64,000 nt of DNA from Myxococcota bacterium (GTDB lineage Bacteria > Myxococcota_A > UBA9160 > UBA6930). The notes beneath the pieces are model-generated. The model ran no database searches. It was not told the origin of the DNA and worked only from the letters and a program-made list of their open reading frames with translations. A program made the translations under genes and the position numbers. The stretch covers positions 62,001 to 126,000 of the forward strand of contig JANQOX010000006.1 of NCBI GenBank assembly GCA_028285625.1. Direction: 5' to 3'. This document shows, piece after piece, positions 35,136 through 44,550 of the stretch; position 1 is the first letter of the stretch; the number at the start of each line of letters is the position of its first letter.

Positions 35136-35217
35136 GCCCTTCCCAGGACTGCCGATGGGACCGAAGGCAGCGGAGACCCACGCCCGCACGCGGGCGGGCC
35201 TTCGCGTGGGAGTTCGC

Positions 35218-37020
35218 ATGAGCCTGGTGGGCAGCCTCGAAGACCTCGGTCTCGGGGACATCCTGCAGATCATTCATCTGTCCCGGAAGTCGGGGGTCCT
35301 CACCCTGCGCTCGGGACACGGGGAAGGCCACGTCCTGTTCGACGGCGGCCTGATCTGCGGGGCCTATCTCAAGAACGGCCCCAGCGAGCTTCGAGAGCTG
35401 GTCGCCGCCGCGCAGCTGGTGCCGGCCGACGAACTCGAGGCGGCGTTCGCCGACGCCCGCGCGCGGGGCGTGCGCCTGGCGCGTGTCCTGCTCGACCGCT
35501 GCCTGGTGGCCGCCGACGCCTTGGACCGCCTGCTGCACGAGCATGTCGAGGCCGCGGTCATCGAGATGTTCCGCTGGGGTTCGGGCGAGTTCAGCTTCGA
35601 GGTTCGCAAGCTCGAACCCGAGAGCGAAGAGCTCTTTCTCGAGCGCGGACTCAACCCGCAGTTTCTCGCACTCGAGGGAACCCGCCAGCTCGACGAGTGC
35701 GACCGAAGCGGGGAGGACCTGGTCTTCGCGGGCGAGGATCAGGTCGAAGGCGCTTTCGAGGGAACCGACTTCGGAGTCGATCCCGACCGCGCGGCCCTCA
35801 CCGATGCCGTTCGTGAGGCCGAGGCGGAGGTTCGCGAAGAGGACGCCGTCGTCGAGGCCCTGCCCGACGACGGAGAGGCGTCCGAGGCCGAGGTCGAGGC
35901 CGTCTGGGTGGCCGACGAAGCGTCGACCGAGGCCGCCGCTTCCGCGCTACCCGAGGCCGACGATCTGAACGAGGCACAGGGATCGCAGTCGGTAGAGGCG
36001 CCCGCACCGCCGCTCGAGGCTCCGGCGACCGTCGATCGCCCACCGCCGCCGATCGTGGCCATCGACAGCCAGCTTCCGGTACTCGAGTGGATCAAGGCGA
36101 CACTCGGCGACCGCTACCCGCGCGTGCACATCTTCCAGACCTCGGATCTCGGGATTTCGCGGATTCGCCAGTACCTGGCTCGGCGAGAGCTGCCGGTGGT
36201 GTTGATCGCGGCCGACGCGCCCGCCGACCCGGTATCCGGAGCGCGCGACAGCGCCGAGATCGTGGGTCGGCTGCGCGCGCAGGCTGCGCGTATGCCGGTG
36301 CTGATCCTCGGAGAGCAGGGCGGCGCCGCCGAGGCCGAGGGTGCCGTGCCCAAGCCGTCCGCCACCGATCTGGCCGATGCCCGACAGGTCGCGTCGCGCG
36401 AGGCCTGTGCCGAGGCCCTGGTCGAGGGCGTGGCCCGCGCGTGGAACGGGACCGCCGCACCTTCTGCACGGCCCCCCGCCCACAGCGACGCTCGGGTCTC
36501 GGCCGAGCGCGACGCCGTCGGGCGCCTGCGCGAAGTCAGCGAGAAGCTGCGGGATCCCTCGAACCCGAGCGAGGTGCTGCCGTTGGTGCTCGGGTTCGCC
36601 GCGCAGACCTTCTCGCGCGTCGCGATGTTCCTGGTGATCGAGGGGCGTGCCGTGGGCATGTCCGGCCGCGGTCTCGACCGCGCCGGGGGCCCCGCCGACG
36701 GAGCGCTCGAGGGCCTCACCTTCTCGGTCGCCGACGTGCCGTGGTTCCAGAGCGTCGTCACGAAGCGCGCACCCATCCGGGGCGTCGCGGCGGCCGAGGC
36801 CGACCAGTCCGTGACCGACGCGTTGGGCGGCGTGCCCGACCAGGCGTACCTGGCCCCGATCGAGAGCGGCGGCGAGGTGGTGGCGATCCTCTATGGCGAC
36901 GAGCTGCCGGGCGACGGGGCGCTGCCCGATACCCAGGCGCTCGAGGTCGTCCTGCACCAGGGCGGTCTCGCGCTGGACCGCGTGGTGCTCGAGCGCGCGC
37001 TGGAGCAGTCGGAGCCCTAG
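35218..37020 (+). CDS. PATAN (DUF4388) / receiver-like / GAF-like signalling protein
   Basis: A 600-aa cytoplasmic protein. A DUF4388/PATAN domain is at residues 1-125 or so (GSLEDLGLGDILQIIHLSRKSG is its usual beginning), common in deltaproteobacterial signalling. A long acidic linker (about 165-275, Glu/Ala-rich) follows. Next is a receiver-like fold (IVAIDSQLPVLEWIK, VVLIAADAP) lacking the phospho-Asp pattern, then a short helix and a GAF-like C-terminus (LREVSEKLRD to ALDRVVLERALEQ). ATG 35218 is preferred because the domain begins there; ATG 35155 would add 21 residues. It lies directly upstream of the chemosensory operon but ends in a hairpin before it. Confidence 0.75.
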   Translation: MSLVGSLEDLGLGDILQIIHLSRKSGVLTLRSGHGEGHVLFDGGLICGAYLKNGPSELRELVAAAQLVPADELEAAFADARARGVRLARVLLDRCLVAADALDRLLHEHVEAAVIEMFRWGSGEFSFEVRKLEPESEELFLERGLNPQFLALEGTRQLDECDRSGEDLVFAGEDQVEGAFEGTDFGVDPDRAALTDAVREAEAEVREEDAVVEALPDDGEASEAEVEAVWVADEASTEAAASALPEADDLNEAQGSQSVEAPAPPLEAPATVDRPPPPIVAIDSQLPVLEWIKATLGDRYPRVHIFQTSDLGISRIRQYLARRELPVVLIAADAPADPVSGARDSAEIVGRLRAQAARMPVLILGEQGGAAEAEGAVPKPSATDLADARQVASREACAEALVEGVARAWNGTAAPSARPPAHSDARVSAERDAVGRLREVSEKLRDPSNPSEVLPLVLGFAAQTFSRVAMFLVIEGRAVGMSGRGLDRAGGPADGALEGLTFSVADVPWFQSVVTKRAPIRGVAAAEADQSVTDALGGVPDQAYLAPIESGGEVVAILYGDELPGDGALPDTQALEVVLHQGGLALDRVVLERALEQSEP

Positions 37021-37063
37021 CACCAGCTGGCTGCCCCCCCCTCCGGGGGTGCTGTGCCGAATT

Positions 37064-37082
37064 GCGGGGCGGACCGCCCCGC
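37064..37082 (+). terminator. GC hairpin upstream of the chemosensory operon
   Basis: GCGGGGCG (37064-37071) pairs with CGCCCCGC (37075-37082) across a 3-nt loop, 44 bp after the PATAN gene stop. There is no T-run. It probably separates the two transcription units. Confidence 0.45.
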
Positions 37083-37168
37083 TGGCGGCTCCTGCCCCTG
37101 GATGCGGATCGCGCGCGGGTTGGCACCGAAAGTGGGTGCTTTGCCTCAAGAAAGGCGCCCTCGGGGCC

Positions 37169-37196
37169 TCAAGAAACACGCCCCAAGGGCCGATCG
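37169..37196 (+). promoter_or_regulatory. Possible sigma-28 (FliA-like) promoter for the chemosensory operon
   Basis: TCAAGAAA-N12-GCCGATCG resembles the -35 TCAAG/TAAAG and -10 GCCGATA boxes of FliA promoters, 38 bp before the GTG of cheY. The element GCCTCAAGAAA is also repeated at 37143-37153, 23 bp upstream. The -10 box deviates at its last two bases, so the call is tentative. Confidence 0.35.
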
Positions 37197-37233
37197 ATGG
37201 ACGGGCCTGCGTGGTCTTTCTTGGGGGGCGAAC

Positions 37234-37614
37234 GTGCAGACCATCCTCATCGTCGAGGACTCGGCAACGATGCGCGCGATGATCGCATCGGCGCTCGAGG
37301 ACCTGGGCGTCGCCGTGAAGATCGACGAGGCCGAGAGTGGCTTCGAGGCGTTGCGTCAGCTGCCTCGCCACGCCTACGACCTGATCGTCACCGACATCAA
37401 CATGCCCGACATCAACGGGCTCGAACTGGTGTCGTTCGTCAAGCGCAACGAGGCGTACCGCGGCATCCCGCTGGTGATCGTCTCGACCGAGGGCTCCGAA
37501 CGCGATCGCGAGAAGGGGCTCGACCTCGGCGCGGATGCGTACCTCGTGAAGCCCTTCGAGCCCGAGGCCCTGCAGGACCTGGTGCGCTCGCTGCTCGATC
37601 GGCAGGCCGGCTGA
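37234..37614 (+). CDS. CheY-like single-domain response regulator
   Basis: A 126-aa receiver with Asp9 (IVEDSATMRAM), phospho-acceptor Asp55 in VTDINMPD and Lys107 in YLVKPF. No output domain. GTG 37234 is used because the domain begins immediately (QTILIVED); the open frame upstream has no domain. It precedes cheA by 1 bp and is likely phosphorylated by that kinase. Confidence 0.9.
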   Translation: MQTILIVEDSATMRAMIASALEDLGVAVKIDEAESGFEALRQLPRHAYDLIVTDINMPDINGLELVSFVKRNEAYRGIPLVIVSTEGSERDREKGLDLGADAYLVKPFEPEALQDLVRSLLDRQAG

Positions 37615-37615
37615 G

Positions 37616-39745
37616 ATGGCCGCACGCGGCCAGGGCGGCCGATCGCGAAGCGCGAAGGCGCGGCGCGAGTTCGTGTCCGAGGTCGAGGAGATCCTCGAGC
37701 GGATGCGCGACGACCTGGCTCGCCTGGCCGAACAGGCCGACGCGGGACGGGGGAGCGACCCCGAGATCGTGAATGGGCTGTTCCGCTCGGCGCACTCGCT
37801 CAAGGGCCTGTCCGGGATGTTCGGCCTGGACGGCATGAGCGAACTCGCGCACCACCTCGAGGACGTGCTCGACGGGCTGCGCATGGGCCGCGCGGTCCTG
37901 GACGCCCCCGGCATCGCGCTGTTCGACGAGAGCGTGACCCTGGTCTCCTCCACGCTGTCGAAGCTCGACGACGAAACCGGCCGGGAGGGCCTCGAAGAGA
38001 CCCTCGGCGCGCTGGTCGCGCGCATCGACGCCTGGACCCGCAGCGGAGCCGCGGAAGAGCCCGAGGCGGCCGAGCTCGACCTCGATCCGGCGATGCTGCG
38101 CACGCTCACCGAGTACGAGGAACACCGGCTCGGGGAGTGCACGCGGTCGGGCAAGGGCATCTACGTGGTGGAGGCCGACTTCGAGATCCTCTCGTTCGAG
38201 GAGGGGCTCGCGGAGCTCGGCGCCGCGATCAAGGAACTCGGAGAGCTCATCTCGACGCTGCCCTCGCCGGGCGAGAGCGAGGCGTCGCAGATCCGCTTCT
38301 CGATGCTGGTGGCATCGGAACTCGCGGTGCCGGACCTGTGCGAGCAGCTGGGCGTCTCCCCCGAGCGCGTTCATCAGGCGCGCGCCGTCGGCGCACCCGA
38401 GGCCGAACGCGCACCCGCTGCGCCCGTACCCGAGGCCCCGGCCGAGGAGGCCGCGGTAGAGACCTCGCTCAAGTCGATCAGCGAGACCGTGCGCGTCGAC
38501 ATCCGCAAGCTCGACGAGCTCATGAACCTGGTCGGCGAACTCGTGACCCAGCGCGGCGCGGTCAAGGCGATCGCGGCCGAGCTCGCCCAGGATGCGCGGA
38601 CCAGTCGGCATGGGCTCGCGTTGGCGAAGGTGCACAAGACCCTCGAGCGCAAGCTGCAGGAGCTTCAGGCGGGCGTTCTGGACGTCCGGATGGTTCCGCT
38701 TCGTCAGGTCTTCGACAAGCTCGTGCGCGTGACCCGCAGGCTGCGGCTCGACCTCGGCAAGGAGGTCGCGCTCGAGATCCGCGGCGCGGACACCGAGCTC
38801 GACAAGCTGATCGTCGAGGAGCTGGTCGATCCGCTGATGCACGTGGTCCGCAATGCCTACGACCACGCGATCGAGTCGCCCGAGGAGCGCGCCGCCGCCG
38901 GCAAGCCCCGGGAGGGTCGCGTGCGGGTGGAGGCCTTCCAGCGCGGCAACGACGTCGTGATCCAGCTGGCCGACGACGGGCGCGGGATCGACGCCGACGC
39001 CGTCCGGGCCCGCGCCGTGGCGCAGGGGCTCCTCGGCGTCGATGAAGAGATCTCCGACCGGGAAGCCCTCGACCTGATCTTCGCACCGGGCCTGTCCACA
39101 CGCGCCGAGGTGACCGAGACCTCCGGGCGGGGCGTCGGGATGGACGTGGTGCGTTCGAACATCGCCGCCCTCGGCGGCATCGTCGACGTGGAGTCGCATC
39201 CCGGCCGGGGCACGACGCTCTCCATGACGCTGCCGATCACCCTGGCCATCATCCAGGCGCTGATCGTGGGGGTCGGCGAGCAGAGCTACGCGATCCCCTT
39301 GAACTCGGTACGCGAGACCCTGCTGCTCGACCCCGCGGACGTGCAGCGCAGCGACGGGCGCGAGATGCTGAATCTCCGCGGCGAAGCGCTGCTGCTGCGT
39401 CGTCTGGCCGACGAGTTCGGTCTCGAAGGCGCTGCCGGCAGCGACAAGGGCTACGCCGTGGTGCTGGGGCTCGGCGACATGCGGCTGGGCCTGGTGGTGG
39501 ACGACCTGCGCGGTCAGCAGGACACCGTCATCAAGCCGATCCAGGGGCCCGCCAGCAAGGTGCGCGGGATCGCGGGGGCCACCGAGCTCGGCGAGCTGGG
39601 CGCGGTGCTCGTTCTCGACGTGTCGGCCCTGGTGGAAGATGCCGTGCGCGGCCGCGAAGCCGCGAGCGAACGGACGGCTGACGGCGGGGAATCCACCTCC
39701 GCTGCGCCCTCGGACGCCGACTCCGAACGGGAGGGCGACGAGTGA
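37616..39745 (+). CDS. cheA: Chemotaxis histidine kinase CheA
   Basis: A 709-aa kinase. One HPT domain with phospho-His60 in FRSAHSLKGLSG; a region without a clear P2 domain; dimerisation helices (VRVDIRKLDELMNLVGELVTQRG covers the P3 start); the HATPase domain with the N-box RNAYDHAIE (most CheA read RNAIDHGIE), DDGRGID and TSGRGVGMDVV; and a C-terminal CheW-like domain (AIPLNSVRE). No receiver is fused. It is cotranscribed with cheY upstream and overlaps cheW (GTGA). Confidence 0.95.
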   Translation: MAARGQGGRSRSAKARREFVSEVEEILERMRDDLARLAEQADAGRGSDPEIVNGLFRSAHSLKGLSGMFGLDGMSELAHHLEDVLDGLRMGRAVLDAPGIALFDESVTLVSSTLSKLDDETGREGLEETLGALVARIDAWTRSGAAEEPEAAELDLDPAMLRTLTEYEEHRLGECTRSGKGIYVVEADFEILSFEEGLAELGAAIKELGELISTLPSPGESEASQIRFSMLVASELAVPDLCEQLGVSPERVHQARAVGAPEAERAPAAPVPEAPAEEAAVETSLKSISETVRVDIRKLDELMNLVGELVTQRGAVKAIAAELAQDARTSRHGLALAKVHKTLERKLQELQAGVLDVRMVPLRQVFDKLVRVTRRLRLDLGKEVALEIRGADTELDKLIVEELVDPLMHVVRNAYDHAIESPEERAAAGKPREGRVRVEAFQRGNDVVIQLADDGRGIDADAVRARAVAQGLLGVDEEISDREALDLIFAPGLSTRAEVTETSGRGVGMDVVRSNIAALGGIVDVESHPGRGTTLSMTLPITLAIIQALIVGVGEQSYAIPLNSVRETLLLDPADVQRSDGREMLNLRGEALLLRRLADEFGLEGAAGSDKGYAVVLGLGDMRLGLVVDDLRGQQDTVIKPIQGPASKVRGIAGATELGELGAVLVLDVSALVEDAVRGREAASERTADGGESTSAAPSDADSEREGDE

Positions 39746-40251
39746 GCGTCGACGTGCAGCCCGAGAGCGCCAACCGCTGGGACGTCCTGGCTCGCGCGGC
39801 CGCCCGCCGCGAGGCCGAAGAGGATGCGGCCGTCCTGGTCGAGCTTCTCGCCTTCGACCTGGATGGCGACCCCTACGCGATCCCCGTCGAACGCGTGCGG
39901 GAGATCGTGCGCCTGCGTCCCGTGACGGCGGTGCCGCGGGTGCCCGCCGAGGTGATGGGCGTGATCTCCCTGCGCGGCGAGATCGTGCAGGTGGTCGACC
40001 TGCGTCGTCGGCTGGGCCTCGCGCCGGCCGAGGCGACGCGGCGCAGCCGGATCATCGTCCTGCACGCCGACGACACCGAGGTGTCCGCGATCCGCGTGGA
40101 CGCCGTGACCGACGTGCTGCGGGTGCCCGAGTCGGGCGTCCTGCCGCCGCCGACCACCGATTCCGAGTTCGTGGACGGCCTTTGCGAGTGCGCTGGCCGC
40201 TTCGTCTCTCTCATGAACCTCGAGCGGGTGTTGTCTCTTGGCCGCAGCTAA
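39742..40251 (+). CDS. cheW: CheW adaptor, copy 1
   Basis: A 169-aa SH3-like adaptor coupling CheA to receptors. It carries an N-terminal extension of about 30 Ala/Arg/Glu-rich residues before the fold (LLAFDLDGDPYAIPVERVREIVR). The conserved VMGVISLRGEIVQVVDLRRRLG motif is present. GTG 39742 overlaps the cheA stop. Its 3' end overlaps the next cheW by 14 nt. Confidence 0.93.
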   Translation: MSVDVQPESANRWDVLARAAARREAEEDAAVLVELLAFDLDGDPYAIPVERVREIVRLRPVTAVPRVPAEVMGVISLRGEIVQVVDLRRRLGLAPAEATRRSRIIVLHADDTEVSAIRVDAVTDVLRVPESGVLPPPTTDSEFVDGLCECAGRFVSLMNLERVLSLGRS

Positions 40252-40744
40252 TCCCCTCGCGCTGGATGCCGCCGTCGAGCTGGCCTGCTTCGAGAGCGGG
40301 GGCCGGACGTACGGTGTGGACGTGCTGCAGATCCGCGAGATCGTGCGCGCCCCGGAGATCACGCCGCTGCCGAAGGCCCCGGCGTTGATCGAGGGCGTGA
40401 TCGACCTGCGTGGCGCGGTGATCCCCGTGGTCGACCTCGCGCGCCTGCTGGACGAGCCTGCGGCCGAGGTCGACGCGCAGACGCGCATCGCCGTGCTGGA
40501 AGTGGACGAGATGGTCTTCGGTCTGCGGGTCGCGCGTGCGGTGGACGTGCTGTCGGTCGAGCCGGAGGCGCTGGGCGAACCGCCGGCGCTCGCCACGCAC
40601 GCCGGATACGACGTGGTGCGTGCGGTCGTACGACGGCCCACGGCCAGCCCGGTGCTGGCGCTCTCGGTCGAGCACCTGCTCGAGAGCGTGTACCGCTCGG
40701 CGCTCGATGACCGCGCCGAACGGTCCGAGGGGGTGGCGTCGTGA
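40238..40744 (+). CDS. CheW adaptor, copy 2
   Basis: A 168-aa CheW (YGVDVLQIREIVRAPEITPL, IEGVIDLRGAVIPVVDLARLL). The TTG start at 40238 is inside the end of copy 1, the only early start in this frame; conserved residues begin at about residue 13. The stop overlaps the MCP GTG (GTGA). Two CheW in one operon is common in alternative chemosensory systems. Confidence 0.9.
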   Translation: MAAANPLALDAAVELACFESGGRTYGVDVLQIREIVRAPEITPLPKAPALIEGVIDLRGAVIPVVDLARLLDEPAAEVDAQTRIAVLEVDEMVFGLRVARAVDVLSVEPEALGEPPALATHAGYDVVRAVVRRPTASPVLALSVEHLLESVYRSALDDRAERSEGVAS

Positions 40745-43311
40745 AGGCGCGGCACTTCGAGAGCCCCGGGGCCTTTCGTGCCGCGGTCCGCATTCGCGCG
40801 GCCGCGGTCCAGATCGGCGTCGCGGTGCTGGTCGCGCTCTACCTCCACGGCCTGCTCCAGCTCGATGGCCACGGCTGGCGAGCCTTCGGGTTGGCGGTCG
40901 GCGTGTTCGCGGTGGGCTTCACCGCGCTGAACGAATTCGTGCAGCGGCGCATCGAGGCCGGCGTCGTCGCCTGTCTGCAGGCCGAGTCCGTCGGTACGCC
41001 GGACCCCGGTGTGCTGCGTGAGGGCTTCTCCTCAGCGATGAGCGTTCCGGCACGCATGTTCGGGCTCGCCATGTCCTCCTGGGTGCTCGCCGCGATCACG
41101 ATCCCGGCCGGGATGGCCCTGCAGCTGGGCGATCTACCCACCCGCGCCGCGGCGGTGATCGCCACGGCCTCGGTGGCCGGCGGCTTCCTCTCCTGCCTGG
41201 CGGTCTACTTCGTCCTGAAGCGCGCCATGGGGCCGCTGCAAAACGACTGGGCGACCGCGCTGGGAGACGACGCCGAGCGCAGCGCGCTGTTCCGGCGCGT
41301 GCCGCTCGCCCTGAAGCTGGGCGTCGCCACGTCTTCCGTCGTGTTGATCTCGGTCCTGTTCGTCGTGATGCTGGGCTACGCCGACGCCCGGGCGCCGGTC
41401 GAGCGCCAGGCCACCCGGCTCCAGCAGCGCTTCCTGAGCCAGCTCACCGAGCGGGTGAGCGGTCCCGGAGACGCCGATCTTCGCATCGCGCGCGACCAGG
41501 CCCGACTGCTCGGGCTGGCCCACGAGATCCTGGTCGTCGATGTGGTGACGGGCGAGGTGGTCGAGGGCGAGTCGATGCTGTCCGCCCCCGAGCTCGAGGC
41601 CGTGGGTGGCGACGCCCTGGGCAACAGCACGCAGCTCGACAGCGACGCCGCCTTCGCGTGGACGCGTCTGACCGACCGGCCCGAGCTGGCGCTGGTCGCC
41701 GTGCTTCCGCCGGGAGACCTGGCGACGGACCTGCGCGACCTGCGCGCCCGGTACGCCGCGGTGTTCCTCGCCGCGCTGATGGTGGCCCTCGCGGTGGCGT
41801 GGCTCCTGGCCAACGACGTGAGCCGCGCGACGACGGCCCTTTCGCGCCGCGCCCGTCGCGTCGCAGCCGGGGACCTGCGCGCCGACACCGTGTTCGAGTC
41901 CGAAGACGAACTGGGCGATCTCGCGCGCGACTTCGAGCGAATGGTCGGCTCGCTGCGTGAGACCCTCGGCGAAGTCCTGGCGACGGCCGAGCGCGTGGAC
42001 GCCGCCGGCGAGGCGATCGCGACCGCGGGCACCAGCGTCTTCCAGGCGACGCGGGATCAGATGCAAGGCATCGAGCAGGTCACGGGCCAGGTCGCGTCGA
42101 TCGACCGCCAAGTGGCCGGGATCACGGAGTCGTCCCAGGTCCTGAACGGCAACGTCGAGGAGGCGAGCAGCTCGATCCTCGAACTCGGGGCTTCGGGAGA
42201 GGAGCTGAACCAGACGGCGTCGGCGCTCTCGTCCCAGATCGACGACGTCAGTGGCTCGATCGAGCAGATGATCCTCGCCGTGCGCCAGATCGCAGAGAAC
42301 ACCGAGGGGCTGGCCGATGAGGTCACCGAGACGACGACCTCGATGGCCGAGATGGCGGCGACCATGAACGAGGCGGAGCGCACCGCAGGCGAGACGGCGC
42401 AGCTTTCCGGGCAGGTGGTGAGCCTGGCCGACGGCGGCCGCGAGAAGGTGCGCCTGACCATCGCCGGAATGGACGAGATCCGCGAGTCGACCGACACGGT
42501 GTCCCAGGTGATCGGCGGTCTCGGCGAGCGGGTGCAGGAGATCGGCGCGATCGTCGACGTGATCGACGACGTCGCCGACGAGACGAACCTGCTCGCGCTC
42601 AATGCCGCGATCATCGCCGCGCAGGCTGGCGACCAGGGCCGCGCATTTTCGGTGGTGGCGGACGAGATCAAGGATCTCGCCGACCGGGTGCTGACCAGCA
42701 CCAAGGAGATCGCCGGCCTGATCCGCTCGGTGCAGGGAGAGAGCGCGAACGCCGTCCGGGCGATCGAGCAGGGAACCGAGAGCGTCCAGTCCGGTGTGGA
42801 CCTTGCCGCGCAGGCCGGGGTGTCCCTGGAAGAGATCACCAGCGCCGCCCGGGCCAGCGGCGAGCGGATCGGCGCGATCGTGAGCTCCGTGCGCGAGCAG
42901 GCCCGCGCCGCTGGCCACGTCTCGGGGCTCATGGATCGGGTGAAGGGCCGTGTGGACGAGATCCGTGCTGCGGGGACCGAACAGGAGCGCGGCAACGAGG
43001 TGATCATGCGCGGCTCACTGGTGATGCGCGATGTCGCGCAGCAGACCCATCGCACCACCGAAGAGCAGTCGCGCGGTGCCCGGCAGATCCGCGAGAGCGT
43101 GGAGAGCGTGCGCGACGCCGTCGACCGCATCCACGGGGCGCTGACCGAGCAATCGCAGGCCTGCCGTTCGGCGGTGGAGTTCCTGCAGCGCGTTCACGAA
43201 CGAACGACTTCCAACCGGGAGGCGGCCCAGCAGATGGAATCCGCCACCGATCAGCTGAAGGCCCAGGCGCAGGCGCTACGCGCCGGTGTAGGCCGGTTCC
43301 AGGTCTCGTAG
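40741..43311 (+). CDS. Methyl-accepting chemotaxis protein with extended membrane module
   Basis: An 856-aa receptor. Residues about 20-165 hold four hydrophobic segments in two pairs, followed by a further segment near 200-220, a small extracytoplasmic region, a last segment near 345-360, HAMP (RRARRVAAGDLRADTVFESE) and a long coiled-coil signalling domain. The hairpin tip reads ETNLLALNAAIIAAQAGDQG; relative to the usual AAIEAARAGE it has Ile, Gln and Asp at trimer-contact positions. Similar tips occur in alternative-function MCPs of deltaproteobacteria. GTG 40741 overlaps cheW copy 2. Confidence 0.88.
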   Translation: MKARHFESPGAFRAAVRIRAAAVQIGVAVLVALYLHGLLQLDGHGWRAFGLAVGVFAVGFTALNEFVQRRIEAGVVACLQAESVGTPDPGVLREGFSSAMSVPARMFGLAMSSWVLAAITIPAGMALQLGDLPTRAAAVIATASVAGGFLSCLAVYFVLKRAMGPLQNDWATALGDDAERSALFRRVPLALKLGVATSSVVLISVLFVVMLGYADARAPVERQATRLQQRFLSQLTERVSGPGDADLRIARDQARLLGLAHEILVVDVVTGEVVEGESMLSAPELEAVGGDALGNSTQLDSDAAFAWTRLTDRPELALVAVLPPGDLATDLRDLRARYAAVFLAALMVALAVAWLLANDVSRATTALSRRARRVAAGDLRADTVFESEDELGDLARDFERMVGSLRETLGEVLATAERVDAAGEAIATAGTSVFQATRDQMQGIEQVTGQVASIDRQVAGITESSQVLNGNVEEASSSILELGASGEELNQTASALSSQIDDVSGSIEQMILAVRQIAENTEGLADEVTETTTSMAEMAATMNEAERTAGETAQLSGQVVSLADGGREKVRLTIAGMDEIRESTDTVSQVIGGLGERVQEIGAIVDVIDDVADETNLLALNAAIIAAQAGDQGRAFSVVADEIKDLADRVLTSTKEIAGLIRSVQGESANAVRAIEQGTESVQSGVDLAAQAGVSLEEITSAARASGERIGAIVSSVREQARAAGHVSGLMDRVKGRVDEIRAAGTEQERGNEVIMRGSLVMRDVAQQTHRTTEEQSRGARQIRESVESVRDAVDRIHGALTEQSQACRSAVEFLQRVHERTTSNREAAQQMESATDQLKAQAQALRAGVGRFQVS

Positions 43312-43330
43312 GCCGTCAGAGGAGAGCACG

Positions 43331-44545
43331 ATGATCGCTGCGTGTCCCAAGTGCAAGGCGCGCTATCGGATCGACCGCGAGAAGCTTCGCGACGAAGGTG
43401 TACGCCTTCGCTGTTCGCGGTGCGAGGCGGTGTTCCGTGTGCGCCCGCCGGCCGCCGCGTCGCCGGCGCCGCCGCAACCCGCCACGCCCGCCGAGTCCCC
43501 TGCGTCTCCGGCCGGCGTCGCCGCGTCGACGCCCGCCGGCGCGTCTACCGATTCCACGCCGGTTGGGGGGTCTGCCGAATCCACGCCGGTCGGCGCACCG
43601 CCGTCGCCCGATGCCATGCCGGCTGGCGCGCCCGCTTCTCTCGGCTCCGTGCCCGAGGGCCCGCCCGCGTCGGCCGTTTCGAGCCCGCCGCCCGCGTCGC
43701 CCGAGGTGTCCGCTCCAGCGGCGGCGCAGGCGCCGAGCGAGCCGGGTCCGGCCCCGGCGACCCCGGACGCCCCCTCCGAGCCCGGTCCGGATGCGCCGTG
43801 CATCGGCGTGGCGCTTCCCGACGCCGACCTGGGCAAGCAGGTGGCCGACACCCTGGCCGCACGCGGTCTGCGCTCGTTCGTCGTTCACGATGGCGTCGAA
43901 GCCATGCTGGAGATCCAGCGGCAGCTCCCGGTGGCGGTGGTGCTCTCGGCGACCCTGCCCAAGATGTACGGCTTCCAGGTGTGCGAGGTGGTGAAGCGCA
44001 ACCCGAGCCTCTGCGGCACCCAGGTGATCCTGGCCGGCGCGATCCACCACAAGGACCGGTACCGGCGTCCGCCGGACGATCTGTATGGTGCCGATGCCTA
44101 CGTCGAGGAGCCCGACCTTCCCGACGGGCTGCTGCCGATCCTCGATCGTGCGCTGGCCGGGCGCGACCTCGCCAGTGATGCGGGGCCCGAACCGGTGCGC
44201 GCGGCCGAACCGCTCCAGCCGGCGCCGAGCGTGCCCGCACCCGTGGAGAACGAGGCGCCGCCGCCGGCCGCCGCACCGCCCGCTGCGCCCGCGGACGACG
44301 GGCTCGAAGAGGAACGCGCCAAGGCCGAGCGCCTGGCCCGCATCATCGTGTCGGACATCGTGCTCTACAACGAAGAGCGGTTCACCGAGGCGGTGCGCGT
44401 GGGCAACGTGGTCGAGGCCCTGGCCGCGGAGATCGCCGAGGGGCGGGCACTCTTCGTGGAGCGGGTGGACGAACGCGTTCGGGACGAACGCGACCACCTG
44501 GCCGATGAACTGGTTCGCGTCGCACGGGCGCGGGGGATGGCCTGA
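43331..44545 (+). CDS. Zinc-ribbon / degenerate receiver protein
   Basis: A 404-aa protein. The N-terminus is an MJ0042-type zinc ribbon (CPKCKARYRI and LRCSRCEAVFRV). A Pro/Ala/Ser-rich linker of about 110 residues follows, with imperfect STPVG repeats. Residues about 155-275 are receiver-like (IGVALPDADLGKQVADTLAARG, VVLSATLPKMYGFQVC), with Ala-Thr in place of the phospho-Asp, so probably not phosphorylated. A second Pro/Ala linker leads to a charged C-terminal helix. The layout is common in myxobacterial regulatory proteins. It sits inside the chemosensory operon; a scaffold role is inferred. Confidence 0.75.
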   Translation: MIAACPKCKARYRIDREKLRDEGVRLRCSRCEAVFRVRPPAAASPAPPQPATPAESPASPAGVAASTPAGASTDSTPVGGSAESTPVGAPPSPDAMPAGAPASLGSVPEGPPASAVSSPPPASPEVSAPAAAQAPSEPGPAPATPDAPSEPGPDAPCIGVALPDADLGKQVADTLAARGLRSFVVHDGVEAMLEIQRQLPVAVVLSATLPKMYGFQVCEVVKRNPSLCGTQVILAGAIHHKDRYRRPPDDLYGADAYVEEPDLPDGLLPILDRALAGRDLASDAGPEPVRAAEPLQPAPSVPAPVENEAPPPAAAPPAAPADDGLEEERAKAERLARIIVSDIVLYNEERFTEAVRVGNVVEALAAEIAEGRALFVERVDERVRDERDHLADELVRVARARGMA

Positions 44546-44550
44546 GTCCG

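Noticed and set aside
43440-43800. Repeat array of functional interest in the Pro/Ala/Ser linker
   Set aside because: The STPVG-like repeats are short and imperfect, typical of disordered linkers in GC-rich genomes.
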